A stretch of 64,000 nt of DNA from Comamonas serinivorans (GCF_002158865.1 NZ_CP021455.1:868001-932000); one strand, 5' to 3'; counted from the stretch's first letter, positions 38,701 through 49,000 are shown. Made by a program: numbers and translations. Notes: a model not told the origin generated them from the sequence alone.

Positions 38701-40580
38701 TGCGCCTGCTGCTGCCATCGTCCTCTGGCGTTGTGTCCGTGGACACAGAGCTCAAGGAAGCGGCGCTGTTGGGACAAAGCGAAACCAAGCAACTGAGCTT
38801 GGACGTGGTGGGCCTGGATGTGCTGGTGCCGCGCGTTGAAACAGCCCTGGCCAGCGCCGGCGCGGATATCCAAGCCGCCTTGGCCGCAGCCAAGACGGCG
38901 CAGCAACAAGGTGACTGGGCGCAGGTGCTCGCCGAACTGGCGAAGCTGCAAGCTGCATTGGAGGCCTCCGGCGGCACGCAAGCCAGCTTGCTCGACGTGG
39001 CGCGCTGGATGGGCGTGGCGCAAACCCAGTGGCAAGGTGGCGCGGTCGACACCCCCGCCAGCATCGTCGCCCAATCGGGTGTAGGGCAGCACACGGTGAT
39101 CAACACCGCTTTCGCTGCGCCGTTGCGAGCCAAGGTGCTCGATGCTCAAGGTCAAGGCATGGCCGGAGTCAGCGTGCTGTTCAGCTTGCCCAACACCGGT
39201 GCCAGCGCACAGTTCGCGGATGGCAGCACGCAAGCCACGGCCCTGACGGATGCACAAGGCGTGGCCACCAGTCCGGCGCTCACCGCCAATGCCACTGCCG
39301 GCGCTTACCAAGCCACCGCCAGCACAGCGGGTGTGACGCCCTCGGCCAGCTTTGCCTTGACCAATAACCCCCAGGGCGGCACGGGCGCTGTGCCCGCCAG
39401 CTTGCGCATGCTGTCGGGCACGGGCCAAGTGGCCAAGATCAGCACCGCTTTTGTGGCGCCCCTGGTGGTGCAGGTGCTCGATGCACAAGGTCTGCCGGTT
39501 GCCGGTGTCTCGGTGCGCTTTGCCTTCGCCACTTCAGGGGCCAGCGCGCAGTTTGCGGGCAACCAGCAAACCGCCCAGGTGATCACCGATGCGCAAGGCC
39601 AGGCGCAGTCGCCCAGCTTCAGTGCCAATGGCACCGTGGGCGACCACCAAGCCAGTGCCAGCGTGACCGGCTTGACTGGCCAGATTCGCTTCCTGCTCAG
39701 CAACACCCAGCAAGCGCCCACGTTGGCCATCAGCCGCATGGGGGGAGCCAACCAAGCCGCGCCCATCAACACCGCCTATGGCCAAGTCTTCGCAGTCAAC
39801 GTTGTGGACGGCCAAGACAAGCCCGTGGCAGGCGCGTCGGTGGTGTTCTCATTGCCCGCGTCAGGTCCATCGGCCAGTTTCGGTGGTGGTCAGGTGATCG
39901 TGGCGGTGCCCACCGATGCCGGTGGCTCGGCCATGTCGCCCAGCTTTGTCGCCAATGGCCAGGTGGGTCAGTTCCAAGCCTTTGCCTCGGTCGAGGGTGC
40001 GGCGCAACCCGTGATCTTCCCGCTGCAGAACCTGCCTGCGGGTGGCAGCCCGGGTACCCAGTTCACCGGCACCACGGCAACTGGCAGTGGCACCGTGATC
40101 GCCAACATCTCTGGCGGCGGGGCTTCTTGTGTGTTCAACCCATCGGCAACACGTTTGATGCCGCCCGATGGCGTGTGGTCTCCCCTGGAAAAATTCTTGC
40201 TCCCACACGGCTTGTTCGACTTCGAGCTCGTGGGCTGTGATGTCGGCAGTGAGGTGACCATCACCACACAGTGGCCAGACTTGCGGGGCATCACCGGCTA
40301 CCTCAAATACGGACAAACGGCCGGCTCTGGTGGCAAGCCCATCTGGTACGCACCCAATAACCTGCGGATCGACCTGCTCAAGCACACGGTCACCTTCACC
40401 ATCCGCGATGGCGAGTTGGGCGACGATGACTTGAGCGCCAACGGTGTCATCCGGGATCCGGGTGGTCCAGTGGTCGGTGGCGTGCAGGCGGTTCCGGGTC
40501 TGGGCACGTGGGCGCTGAGTCTGTTGGCCATGGCACTTGTGGCGCTGGGCTTGCGCAGCCGGCACGTCAGACGGGGGTGA
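35736..40580 (+). CDS. giant secreted Ig-like/DUF11 protein with variant IPTL-CTERM tail
   Basis: A 1614-residue protein. The signal peptide (MLAFLWLMLLSLVMPVDPLHAQ) is followed by an unknown region, an SdrD B-like domain (LSYLDANGNGIRDAGEAADG), a DUF11-like domain (RAGETASVTVIVRNAGEATA), a vWA/glutamine-amidotransferase-like segment (NVLWLHGGASKLDAQAL) and three Big-1/invasin-type repeats (VLDAQGQGMAGVSVLFSLP and relatives, about residues 1125-1420). The last 29 residues, starting VPGLGTWALSLLAM and ending in Arg-rich RSRHVRRG, have the Pro-x-Leu-x-x-Trp plus helix plus Arg pattern of IPTL-CTERM signals handled by XrtH. It heads an operon of six tightly spaced genes. GGGGGA precedes the ATG. 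Confidence 0.85.
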   Translation: MRRRGGNGTSAPLPWMPRSMLAFLWLMLLSLVMPVDPLHAQEAECAEVKIVIEQKLSLERQAFDAHMVIRNGLDGALTNVSVELFFQDQDQASVQATTDPQGVGATFFYRTDTITGLNSLQGGSLAAKETADIRWLIIPSQGAGGDTASGRMYYIGAKVTYTLNGETTTVDVTPDYVVVRPQPQLVLDYFLPTDVNADDPFTAETEPSEPFTLGVRISNVGMGTSSSTTIESAQPKIVENRQGLLIDFKILSGFVGNEMLGKTLLLNFGDIPGQQAKMGRWLMETTLSGRFVEFNANYSHADSLGGAVTSLIKEVRTHKLVHDVLVDYPGHDDVYDFLAEYGSGYMVYDSAGGSIEAIDRSAQASLNAINANSMRMSFPATQGLVHVKLIDPNRGVKTIARVVRSDGKVLPSQNYWLSKTRNQDLSWSYYVHIFDSNPTGDYVLEFSASSGASLAGLSYLDANGNGIRDAGEAADGNTKITLKGVEDGGKSVLRDGYTDVNCAFSFTGLNAGRYQLTADVRAGWIDGVWQAGSAGGKATPGLITDIVLTGGMNSQGYLLAKRRPDPSTNTDQADLSIAITADRAQLRAGETASVTVIVRNAGEATAKAVMAQVAVPAGLTLVNASTSTGSHGAGVWTLGDMNKGQMATLQISVKADAVSGNQDKGISWPVSVSGTTTDPQSGNNSAMLGLTVLSDNTSELELEQTLPAQARVLMLVSCPSAAMVDVDACETEAVSQAQNHIAPRVTAFVAVQTFGQWQQALRSGEHNVLWLHGGASKLDAQALAELKAAIRRGASLVVDGDIGAQTDAGLLKLADAMGGQHALPAVGQNQAARFVNEPEAQATQGPAYGLSDLASGTQTLASWNSGAAAITRANFGQGKSWSLGFDLLATLQHSAGVSQIFWADHASQQITAITPVVNPSQVLAGTKVAVQTVVRNNAATGSDKDVTLKLSWPSGTSADDVQPAATQTTAQDVNWAWRLAGGSAQTTQVRLLLPSSSGVVSVDTELKEAALLGQSETKQLSLDVVGLDVLVPRVETALASAGADIQAALAAAKTAQQQGDWAQVLAELAKLQAALEASGGTQASLLDVARWMGVAQTQWQGGAVDTPASIVAQSGVGQHTVINTAFAAPLRAKVLDAQGQGMAGVSVLFSLPNTGASAQFADGSTQATALTDAQGVATSPALTANATAGAYQATASTAGVTPSASFALTNNPQGGTGAVPASLRMLSGTGQVAKISTAFVAPLVVQVLDAQGLPVAGVSVRFAFATSGASAQFAGNQQTAQVITDAQGQAQSPSFSANGTVGDHQASASVTGLTGQIRFLLSNTQQAPTLAISRMGGANQAAPINTAYGQVFAVNVVDGQDKPVAGASVVFSLPASGPSASFGGGQVIVAVPTDAGGSAMSPSFVANGQVGQFQAFASVEGAAQPVIFPLQNLPAGGSPGTQFTGTTATGSGTVIANISGGGASCVFNPSATRLMPPDGVWSPLEKFLLPHGLFDFELVGCDVGSEVTITTQWPDLRGITGYLKYGQTAGSGGKPIWYAPNNLRIDLLKHTVTFTIRDGELGDDDLSANGVIRDPGGPVVGGVQAVPGLGTWALSLLAMALVALGLRSRHVRRG

Positions 40581-40587
40581 GCGCGTC

Positions 40588-41640
40588 ATGCAATGTGATG
40601 TGCACCTCTCTTCTGCACTGAACGCCCGGGTGACTTCGGGTTTGACTGCACTCCTGCTGGCTTGTATGAGTGGTCTTGTTTGGGCACAAGCCACGGGGGC
40701 TGCAGCAGCAGGCGTTGCGGCCTCCGGCAACGTGAACGCCGAGGACAGACAACCGCTGATTTGTGGCATGGAGGCTCCTGCGCTGCCGCTTGACGTGCCA
40801 TCCGAATCCTTGGGTGATGTGCCAACAGGTGTGCCAGCGGTGAGTTACACAGCGGCTGAGCGGCAGTGTTGGTTGTCCTTGACACAGGCCAACGCGACAG
40901 CACAAGTGCAATGGGTCGATGTACGCGATCGAGGGCAAACCCAGCGTTTGTCCGCGCAAGGCGTGCCTCAAGTGCCACTGGCCAATCTGGGTGACCGTGC
41001 CTTCCTCAAAGGCTTGCCATTGGTGTTGCTGGGCAACGATGTCGACCTCAAGGTCTTGTCCGCCCAGTGCGTGGCCTTGCGCGAGTCTGGGCAATTCTTG
41101 CAGGTGCACGTCTTGTTGGGCGGTATCCGTGCCTGGGAACGATCGGGCAAGCCCGTGGTGCGCGGTGCAGGCGTGCAAATGGACACCGCCTTGGTTTCGG
41201 CCCAAGAGGCCTGGATCGGAGCTCGCAGTGGTGTCTGGCAGATCGCTGCAGTGGGCTTGGGTGAGGCGGATCTCGCTCAGCTGCCCACAGCCCCAGCGAT
41301 TCGCATCGCGGGCCGGACCGCGGCTCAACCGTCGCCCATGACCCAACAGGCCGCGAGCGCGCTTTGGCAAGAAGTGGCCGCTCAGATGCAGCGCACGCCC
41401 ATTGAAGCCCCCCGCCAATGGCTCATCGTGACGGCCACCGAAGTTCAGCAATCCCAACTCATGCAGGCCTGGCGCAAGGCAAGCGCTGACCCAGGCTCAT
41501 CGACAGTCGACGCACTCGACGGACAACACCCAGCCACGTGGTTGGCAGGTGGCATGTCCGCTTACCTCAACGACCTCCAGCAACAGCTCGCTTTGGCACG
41601 CAATGCCGGGCGCAGCCTGCCTCGCATCTGCGGCATGTAG
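40588..41640 (+). CDS. secreted rhodanese-like protein
   Basis: A 350-residue protein with a signal peptide ending LVWAQ. The middle (VQWVDVRDRGQTQRLSAQGVPQVPLANL to LLGGIRAWERSGKPVV, about 110-210) is a rhodanese fold; a Cys in LSAQCVALRESG is near where the active cysteine would be, though the loop is not canonical. The C-terminal part repeats the end of a rhodanese (WLAGGMSAYLNDL), so it may hold two degenerate domains. It begins 7 bases after the adhesin stop and ends 1 base before the next gene. A redox or sulfur-transfer role in folding the neighbours is a guess. Confidence 0.7.
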   Translation: MQCDVHLSSALNARVTSGLTALLLACMSGLVWAQATGAAAAGVAASGNVNAEDRQPLICGMEAPALPLDVPSESLGDVPTGVPAVSYTAAERQCWLSLTQANATAQVQWVDVRDRGQTQRLSAQGVPQVPLANLGDRAFLKGLPLVLLGNDVDLKVLSAQCVALRESGQFLQVHVLLGGIRAWERSGKPVVRGAGVQMDTALVSAQEAWIGARSGVWQIAAVGLGEADLAQLPTAPAIRIAGRTAAQPSPMTQQAASALWQEVAAQMQRTPIEAPRQWLIVTATEVQQSQLMQAWRKASADPGSSTVDALDGQHPATWLAGGMSAYLNDLQQQLALARNAGRSLPRICGM

Positions 41641-41641
41641 C

Positions 41642-44600
41642 ATGAACTGTTCCACCTTGACATTCCCTTCGGCTCAGGTTCACGCCAGCCTGCGGCACCT
41701 CTGGCAGATTTGCTTGAGCCTGCTGGCTGTTCTCGCTCTGTGCTTGCCCGTCCATGCAGCAACCCTGGTCACCGGCGTCATCGGCAGCAACACCACCTGG
41801 TCTGCAGCCCAGTCCCCCATCGTTTTGCAAGGTGACGTGGTGCTCGATGGCAATGCCATGCTGAGCGTGGCAGCTGGGGTCGAGATCCGGATGGCGGCGC
41901 AAGCGAGCTTCACGCTCAAGAAGGGAGCCGTGCAGTTCAGCGGCACCGCGGCCAATCCCATCGTGGTCAAGTCCGAAGCTGCCAGTCCGGCGCCAGGTGA
42001 CTGGGGCCAGTGGCGCTTCACAGCGGGCACCGATGCAGCACGCACCATCTTGAACAACACGCAGTTCACGCATGGCAGCGGCTTGGTGATCGAAGGGGCA
42101 TCGCCGGTGCTCAACAACGTGGCCATCAACCATCACAGTGGTCCAGCCATCAGCATCGACCTGACTGCATCGCCATTGGGCACTGGGCTCAGTGCCACGG
42201 GCAACACCTTGAACGCCATTGCAGTGCCCGCAGGCACCATCCGCACCCCAGTGATCTGGGGCTTGGTGGGCATACCTTACCTGGTGCAGCATGGCTTGGT
42301 GGAAGTGGGTTCTGCGCCCATTGCATTGGAGCCGGCACGCCTGAAGCTCAGCCCCGGTGTGGTCGCACTCGTGCGCCTGAGCTTGAACAGCGCAGCCCCC
42401 AGTGGCGGCTACGCCGTGGACATGACCAGCAGCGTGCCTTCGGTGGCCAGCGTGGCTTCACGCGCCACGGTGGCACAAGGCCAGCTTGGGGCCGATGTCG
42501 AAATCCAGGCCCAGATCATTGGCAAGACTTCCATCACGGCCAGCCATGCTCAATTGGGTATGGCCGTTGCCGAAGTGGAAGTGGTGAACCTGCCCGTCAT
42601 GGAAATCGTGCCCGTGGCGCCGACCATCGGTGTCAATCGGCCCTACGCCATGAGCCTGATGCTGCCGCAAGCGGCGCCCGCAGAGGGCTTGGCTGTCACG
42701 CTCAGCAATTCCGACAACCTTGTGCTGCAAGCGCCCTCCAACTTGCGCATGCCCGCCGGTAAAACCAGCCTGGACTTTGAAGTCACAGGTTTGAGCGATG
42801 GCGTAGCACGCCTGAGTGCACAAGCCGATGGCTTTGCCTCCGCGCTCAGCACGGTCACCGTACGCGCCAAAGCCCTGGTCCTCCCCAGCAGTGTCATTGT
42901 CGCGCCTGGTGCCAAGACCCCGATCCAGATCGCCTTGACCGAACCCGCGCCGGCGGGTGGATTGACCATCAACCTTCAGATGTCATCCACTTCGGTTGCC
43001 ACCGTGCCCGTCTCGGTCACCGTGCCCGCCGGGCAAAGCACCGTTCGTGCCGATGTTTCTGGCGTCGCCCTGGGCACTGCACAGCTCAGTGTGTCCGCCA
43101 GTGGTTACCAAAGCAGTCAGACCACGGTCCGCGTCGATGCCATCGCCATCTCGCTGGAGGCAGATGGCAACATGACCCTGAGCATCGAGCAGACGCTCAC
43201 GCGGCGTGTGGTGTTGTCCAAACCGGCCCCAGCCGGCGGGGTGACCTTGCAGGTGAGCATGGCGGATGCAGGCATTGCCAAAGTCGCACCCAGTGAAGTG
43301 CAAATCCCGGAAGGGCAAATCTATGGCCTGTCGCCCATCACGGTCACGGGTGTGGCCACGGGCAAGACGGCGTTGACGGTGTCGGCCAATGGGCTGCTGA
43401 GCAAAACTGTGGAAGTCACCGTTCAGGCCAAAGCCCAGTTCAAGTTTGTGATTGCCTACGAGAGCAGCAGCTACACCAAGGTGAGTGTGGGCAAGGGCTT
43501 GGTCACCCAAACGAACGAGCTGTATGTGCAGCGCCTGATCAATGGCGTGGCCGCTGGCGGTGCGGAGGCGGTGGCGGTGAACCTGCGCTGCGTGGCCACC
43601 AGCGTGTGCTCGGTGCCCGCGACGGTGACCATCCCCGCCAACCAGAGTTATGCCTATGTGCCCGTGACGGGTGTGGATCTGGGCAGCACGCAAATTGAAG
43701 CCACTGCTGCGGGATTTGCCGCGGGCACCGTGGAGGCGGAAACGGTCACGCCTGTGGTGAGCTTCCCCAACTTGGACAACACCCGAACGCCCGCCAGTGT
43801 GCGAGACGACTTTCGCGTGCGTCTGCAAGCACCTGGTGCGCATTACCAGCAAGTGGCCGCAACGGCTTTGACCGTGAACCTCTCCTTGAGTGACCAGAAC
43901 CCTGCTGGGGTGGTCACGGGCATCTACACGGCCAGCACAGGGGGCTCGTTGATCACGCAGGCGGTGATTGCGGCGAACGCCTACCAGAGCAGTGCTTTGT
44001 ATGTGGCTCAACCCAGCCAGGCCGGTACTTACCAGGTGGCGGTGGACATTCCCAACATCGTCAGTACCAAATCGGCGGTGCAGACCGTGTCCTCGGCGGC
44101 GCAGGCATTCAAGTTTGTGATTGCCTACGAGAGCAGCAGCTACACCAAGGTGAGTGTGGGCAAGGGCTTGGTCACCCAAACGAACGAGCTGTATGTGCAG
44201 CGCCTGATCAATGGCGTGGCCGCTGGCGGTGCGGAGGCGGTGGCGGTGAACCTGCGCTGCGTGGCCACCAGCGTGTGCTCGGTGCCCGCGACGGTGACCA
44301 TCCCCGCCAACCAGAGTTATGCCTATGTGCCCGTGACGGGTGTGGATCTGGGCAGCACGCAAATTGAAGCCACTGCTGCGGGATTTGCCGCGGGCACCGT
44401 GGAGGCGGAAACGGTCACGCCTGTGGTGAGCTTCCCCAACTTGGACAACACCCGAACGCCCGCCAGTGTGCGAGACGACTTTCGCGTGCGTCTGCAAGCA
44501 CCTGGTGCGCATTACCAGCAAGTGGCCGCAACGGCTTTGACCGTGAACCTCTCCTTGAGTGACCAGAACCCTGCTGGGGTGGTCACGGGCATCTACACGG

Positions 44601-46063
44601 CCAGCACAGGGGGCTCGTTGATCACGCAGGCGGTGATTGCGGCGAACGCCTACCAGAGCAGTGCTTTGTATGTGGCTCAACCCAGCCAGGCCGGTACTTA
44701 CCAGGTGGCGGTGGACATTCCCAACATCGTCAGTACCAAATCGGCGGTGCAGACCGTGTCCTCGGCGGCGCAGGCATTCAAGTTTGTGATTGCCTACGAG
44801 AGCAGCAGCTACACCAAGGTGAGTGTGGGCAAGGGCTTGGTCACCCAAACGAACGAGCTGTATGTGCAGCGCCTGATCAATGGCGTGGCCGCTGGCGGTG
44901 CGGAGGCGGTGGCGGTGAACCTGCGCTGCGTGGCCACCAGCGTGTGCTCGGTGCCCGCGACGGTGACCATCCCCGCCAACCAGAGTTATGCCTATGTGCC
45001 CGTGACGGGTGTGGATCTGGGCAGCACGCAAATTGAAGCCACTGCTGCGGGATTTGCCGCGGGCACCGTGGAGGCGGAAACGGTCACGCCTGTGGTGAGC
45101 TTCCCCAACTTGGACAACACCCGAACGCCCGCCAGTGTGCGAGACGACTTTCGCGTGCGTCTGCAAGCACCTGGTGCGCATTACCAGCAAGTGGCCGCAA
45201 CGGCTTTGACCGTGAACCTCTCCTTGAGTGACCAGAACCCTGCTGGGGTGGTCACGGGCATCTACACGGCCAGCACAGGGGGCTCGTTGATCACGCAGGC
45301 GGTGATTGCGGCGAACGCCTACCAGAGCAGTGCTTTGTATGTGGCTCAACCCAGCCAGGCCGGTACTTACCAGGTGGCGGTGGACATTCCCAACATCGTC
45401 AGTACCAAATCGGCGGTGCAGACCGTGTCCTCGGCGGCGCAGGCATTCAAGTTTGTGATTGCCTACGAGAGCAGCAGCTACACCAAGGTGAGTGTGGGCA
45501 AGGGCTTGGTCACCCAAACGAACGAGCTGTATGTGCAGCGCCTGATCAATGGCGTGGCCGCTGGCGGTGCGGAGGCGGTGGCGGTGAACCTGCGCTGCGT
45601 GGCCACCAGCGTGTGCTCGGTGCCCGCGACGGTGACCATCCCCGCCAACCAGAGTTATGCCTATGTGCCCGTGACGGGCGTGGATCTGGGCAGCACGCAA
45701 ATTGAAGCCACGGCGGCAGGATTTGCGGCCGGCACCGTCAACGTTGAAACCGTCACGCCCCAGTTGACCTTCTACAACACCCCGCCTGCATCGTTGGCTG
45801 TAGGAGGTAGCGTCTCGTTACGAGCGGGTGTGAGCGTTCCTGGGGGGCACTATGCCCCAGTGTCTGCCTCCGCCTTGTCAGTGACTGCCACCAGCTCTGT
45901 CCCTTCGGTGGCGACCATGACCTCACCGATCAGCTGGCCTGTCAATCAGTCTTATTCAGGCGTGGCCACGCTCACAGGTGTCGCCGTGGGCAGCACCCAG
46001 ATCACGCTCAGTGCACCGGGCTTCACGCCGGTGACCAGCTCCGCCATCACCGTGAACCCCTGA
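41642..46063 (+). CDS. secreted Ig-like repeat protein with perfect 223-aa repeats
   Basis: A 1473-residue protein. The signal peptide (LRHLWQICLSLLAVLALCLPVHAA) is followed by a beta-helix-like region (VVLDGNAMLSVAAGVEIRMAAQ) and several Ig-like Big-2-type domains. Three tandem copies of a 223-residue unit (residues 600-822, 823-1045 and 1046-1268; start FKFVIAYESSSYTKVSVGKG) are followed by a partial fourth copy and a divergent final domain. The copies look identical at nucleotide level. There is no CTERM or other anchor. Probably an extracellular or surface adhesin/stalk protein. Confidence 0.8.
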   Translation: MNCSTLTFPSAQVHASLRHLWQICLSLLAVLALCLPVHAATLVTGVIGSNTTWSAAQSPIVLQGDVVLDGNAMLSVAAGVEIRMAAQASFTLKKGAVQFSGTAANPIVVKSEAASPAPGDWGQWRFTAGTDAARTILNNTQFTHGSGLVIEGASPVLNNVAINHHSGPAISIDLTASPLGTGLSATGNTLNAIAVPAGTIRTPVIWGLVGIPYLVQHGLVEVGSAPIALEPARLKLSPGVVALVRLSLNSAAPSGGYAVDMTSSVPSVASVASRATVAQGQLGADVEIQAQIIGKTSITASHAQLGMAVAEVEVVNLPVMEIVPVAPTIGVNRPYAMSLMLPQAAPAEGLAVTLSNSDNLVLQAPSNLRMPAGKTSLDFEVTGLSDGVARLSAQADGFASALSTVTVRAKALVLPSSVIVAPGAKTPIQIALTEPAPAGGLTINLQMSSTSVATVPVSVTVPAGQSTVRADVSGVALGTAQLSVSASGYQSSQTTVRVDAIAISLEADGNMTLSIEQTLTRRVVLSKPAPAGGVTLQVSMADAGIAKVAPSEVQIPEGQIYGLSPITVTGVATGKTALTVSANGLLSKTVEVTVQAKAQFKFVIAYESSSYTKVSVGKGLVTQTNELYVQRLINGVAAGGAEAVAVNLRCVATSVCSVPATVTIPANQSYAYVPVTGVDLGSTQIEATAAGFAAGTVEAETVTPVVSFPNLDNTRTPASVRDDFRVRLQAPGAHYQQVAATALTVNLSLSDQNPAGVVTGIYTASTGGSLITQAVIAANAYQSSALYVAQPSQAGTYQVAVDIPNIVSTKSAVQTVSSAAQAFKFVIAYESSSYTKVSVGKGLVTQTNELYVQRLINGVAAGGAEAVAVNLRCVATSVCSVPATVTIPANQSYAYVPVTGVDLGSTQIEATAAGFAAGTVEAETVTPVVSFPNLDNTRTPASVRDDFRVRLQAPGAHYQQVAATALTVNLSLSDQNPAGVVTGIYTASTGGSLITQAVIAANAYQSSALYVAQPSQAGTYQVAVDIPNIVSTKSAVQTVSSAAQAFKFVIAYESSSYTKVSVGKGLVTQTNELYVQRLINGVAAGGAEAVAVNLRCVATSVCSVPATVTIPANQSYAYVPVTGVDLGSTQIEATAAGFAAGTVEAETVTPVVSFPNLDNTRTPASVRDDFRVRLQAPGAHYQQVAATALTVNLSLSDQNPAGVVTGIYTASTGGSLITQAVIAANAYQSSALYVAQPSQAGTYQVAVDIPNIVSTKSAVQTVSSAAQAFKFVIAYESSSYTKVSVGKGLVTQTNELYVQRLINGVAAGGAEAVAVNLRCVATSVCSVPATVTIPANQSYAYVPVTGVDLGSTQIEATAAGFAAGTVNVETVTPQLTFYNTPPASLAVGGSVSLRAGVSVPGGHYAPVSASALSVTATSSVPSVATMTSPISWPVNQSYSGVATLTGVAVGSTQITLSAPGFTPVTSSAITVNP
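43439..45704 (+). repeat. 669-bp tandem repeat, three full copies and one partial
   Basis: Units start at 43439, 44108, 44777 and 45446, exactly 669 bases apart. I see no difference among the full copies by eye. The fourth copy matches for about 260 bases with one visible change near 45676 and then diverges. Such identity implies recent duplication or gene conversion. Confidence 0.9.
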
Positions 46064-46074
46064 AGGAGGCGGAC

Positions 46075-49000
46075 ATGCACACACCATCCAAATCCGGGTT
46101 CATGTCGCTGTCTCCGCTGCACACCCCTCAGCGCTCATGGCGCGCGCTCATGCGTCAAGGCCTGCTCAACCTCTTGCTCGTCTTGACCGGCTTGGGCTTG
46201 TTGGGGGCAGGTGTCGCCTGGGCAGACGGCAGCCTCAAGATCAACGATGGCGTCATCGTCAAGTTTGGCAGCGACGCCGGCATGCAAGTGCGCAGCAGCT
46301 TGAACACGGGTGCCCGGGTCAGTTTCACCAGCCAAAACGATGACGCCACGGGCGGACAAACCAACCCCACCGCAGCCACAGCGGCCGCAGGTGACTGGTG
46401 GGGCCTCTTCATCGCCCCTCAGACCAACCCGTCAGCCATCGCCATCAACGGCCTGAGCATGCGCTTTGGTGGGGGGCAAATGGATCTGCCCAGGCACCTG
46501 CAGGGTGGTGCAGTCCTCAACCTTGTAGGCGGTGCTTATCAATTCACTGGCTTGAGCCTCTCGCACAACGTGGCAGGCATCCGTGTGATCGGGGCTGGCA
46601 GCCCCAGCTTCAAAAACATGCAGCTCAACGACAACCGCGTTGGTCTGCTTGCCGAGCAAACCGCCACACCGCGCATCGAGGCTTCCGACATCTCCGATAA
46701 CGCCGATTACGGTGTGCAAAACCTCAACCCCAACACGCCCGTGGTTGCTCAAGGCAACTGGTGGGGCCATGCCTCGGGCCCACGCGACACGGCCAATCCG
46801 GCCGGGCAGGGCAATCGCGTGAGTGCAGGGGTGGATTACGGCAGCTTCTTGACCAGCCTGCCCGTGTTCAACCAGGGTCCTGCGATCGATGTCAACTTTG
46901 CCGGTCAACCCTTGGTCGCCAACGCCACCCTCACCGAGGCAGGACAGTTGAGCGTCACGGCCCAAAGTGCGGCCAAGGTGGCTCGCCTGCAAATGAGCGT
47001 CGATGGTGTCTCCATCTTCGACCAGGCTTACAGCAACCAAACCCAGGTCACGGCCACACAGTTCATCGACTTCGCCCAATTGACCAATGGCAGCCACCGC
47101 TTAGTGATTCTGGCAACTGACGCCGCAGGGGTGGCCACCACGGTGGATTTGCCCTTCACCTTGGCGCTCAGTGCACCCAAGCCCCCCGTGCTCACCACGC
47201 CAGCCAACAACAGCACGGTGGCAAGCACCCAAATCAATGTAGGCGGCACAGCGGAGCCCGGCGCCAAAATACAAATCTTTGTTGATGGCACAGCCGCCGG
47301 CGCACCCGTCACTGCCAGTGCATCCGGCAGCTTCGGCACCGGCGTTACCTTGCCCGCTTCAGAAGGTAACCACCGCATCAACGCGACAGCCAGCACCGTG
47401 CGTGGCACCAGCGGTGACTCCAACCCGCTGATCGTGAACCTCAAGCTCAGCGTGCCCACCGTGGTCTTCGTCAGCCCGGCGGCCAATGCCAGCCTGAGCA
47501 CCAACCCCGTGGTGGAAGTCAGCGTGCTCGACGCCGCAGGCGTGGCCAAGGTCGAGCTGTATGCAGGCAGCCAACCCATCGCCACCCGCACCGAAGCACC
47601 CTGGAGTGGCACTTGGGACATCGGTGGGGTGGCTGACGGCAGCTACATCTTGAAGGCTGTAGCCACCAACAGGGCGGGCAAATCGGCCGAAGTCACTCGC
47701 AGCGTGCAGGTGCAAAAGACCATCATCCCCACGGTGCCCGAGGCCCCGTATGTGGCGCGCGCTGTCACCATCAACCCAGGCCTGTCCTGGGGCAACACGC
47801 CCGTCCAGATCAACGGCGAAATCGTCACCAACGATGCCGCTGCGCAGCTTGTGCCCAATGCCAGCATGCGCCTGATCCTCAAAGTCCAAGGCTTTGAGCG
47901 CAAGATCAGCCTCGTGGGCGATGCGCAAGGCAAGTTCGCCTACACCTTCTCACCCAGTGCAACGGACGCGGGCACTTACGAAGTGCACATCGTCCATCCC
48001 TCGGACACAGCCTATGCCCAGCGCGCTGCGGTGGGTAGCTTCACCATCAACCGCCTCACAGCTGAGTACAGCCAGTACAAGCTCAACGCCATCCGCACTG
48101 TGGCAAGCCCAGCGGTTGTCAACGTGCGCGCCAGTGCCGGCACAGGGGCCACAGGTGTGCACTGGAAGGCCTTGCCCGCAGATCAACCCTCCGGCAGCTT
48201 GCCGCCTGGCATCACCTTGGACTTGGGTGCACCGGTGGACATCACCGCCGGAACGGCCGTGCCCACCACCATCAAACTCACTGGCAGTGCCAGTGCGGGC
48301 CTGACAGGCACCATCATCTTGAAGCTCTTCGCCAACGAAAGTGGCAGTGAGCCGCGCGCTGAACTGCGCCTGGACTACCAGCTCTATGACGCCCGCCCTG
48401 GCCTGGTGCCTGAACCCACAGCGCTTGAGTTGGGGGTGCAACAAGGCCAGCAAGTCAGCGGCAAGATCACCCTGACCAACAAAGGCTACACCGCTGCGCT
48501 CAACACCAAGGCCCAGCTCCTGGCCCGCGGGGGTGGCGCAGCCCCCGCCTGGGTGCGCCTGGCCAGCAGCAGCGACATCGGTGACATCGACATCGGTGGC
48601 ACCACGGCTGTGCAGATCAACGCCAGTCCGGATGCCAGCGTGGCCGACGGCTACGTCCAGCTTGAGTTGCGCATCAGTGCAGACAACGACCCCGGGGGGA
48701 TCGTCCCCGTCACCATCGCTGTGTCGCAAGCCGGGCAGGGTGGACTTCGCCTCAAGCTGGTGGACATCTACACCAACACCCTCGATGCGCAAGGCCAACC
48801 CATTGAAGGCTTGGCGGGTGCGCGCATCACCTTGCAAAACGAAGCGCTCACGGGTGACATCCGCACCGCCACCAGCGATGCCAGCGGTGTGGCCGAGTTC
48901 ACCAACATCCCGCCGGGCAACTACCGCTGGCGTGCCAGCGCCGCCAACCACATGGACGCATCGGGTCGCATCACCGTGTATGCAGGCCTCACCGCAAGCG

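Noticed and set aside
42983..45700. 905-codon minus-strand frame opposite the Ig-repeat protein
   Set aside because: It simply mirrors the 669-bp repeats of the true gene; its composition is unlike a protein.
43439..45704. Long tandem repeats considered as a CRISPR or other non-coding array
   Set aside because: Units are 669 bp, contiguous, in frame and coding, without spacers.
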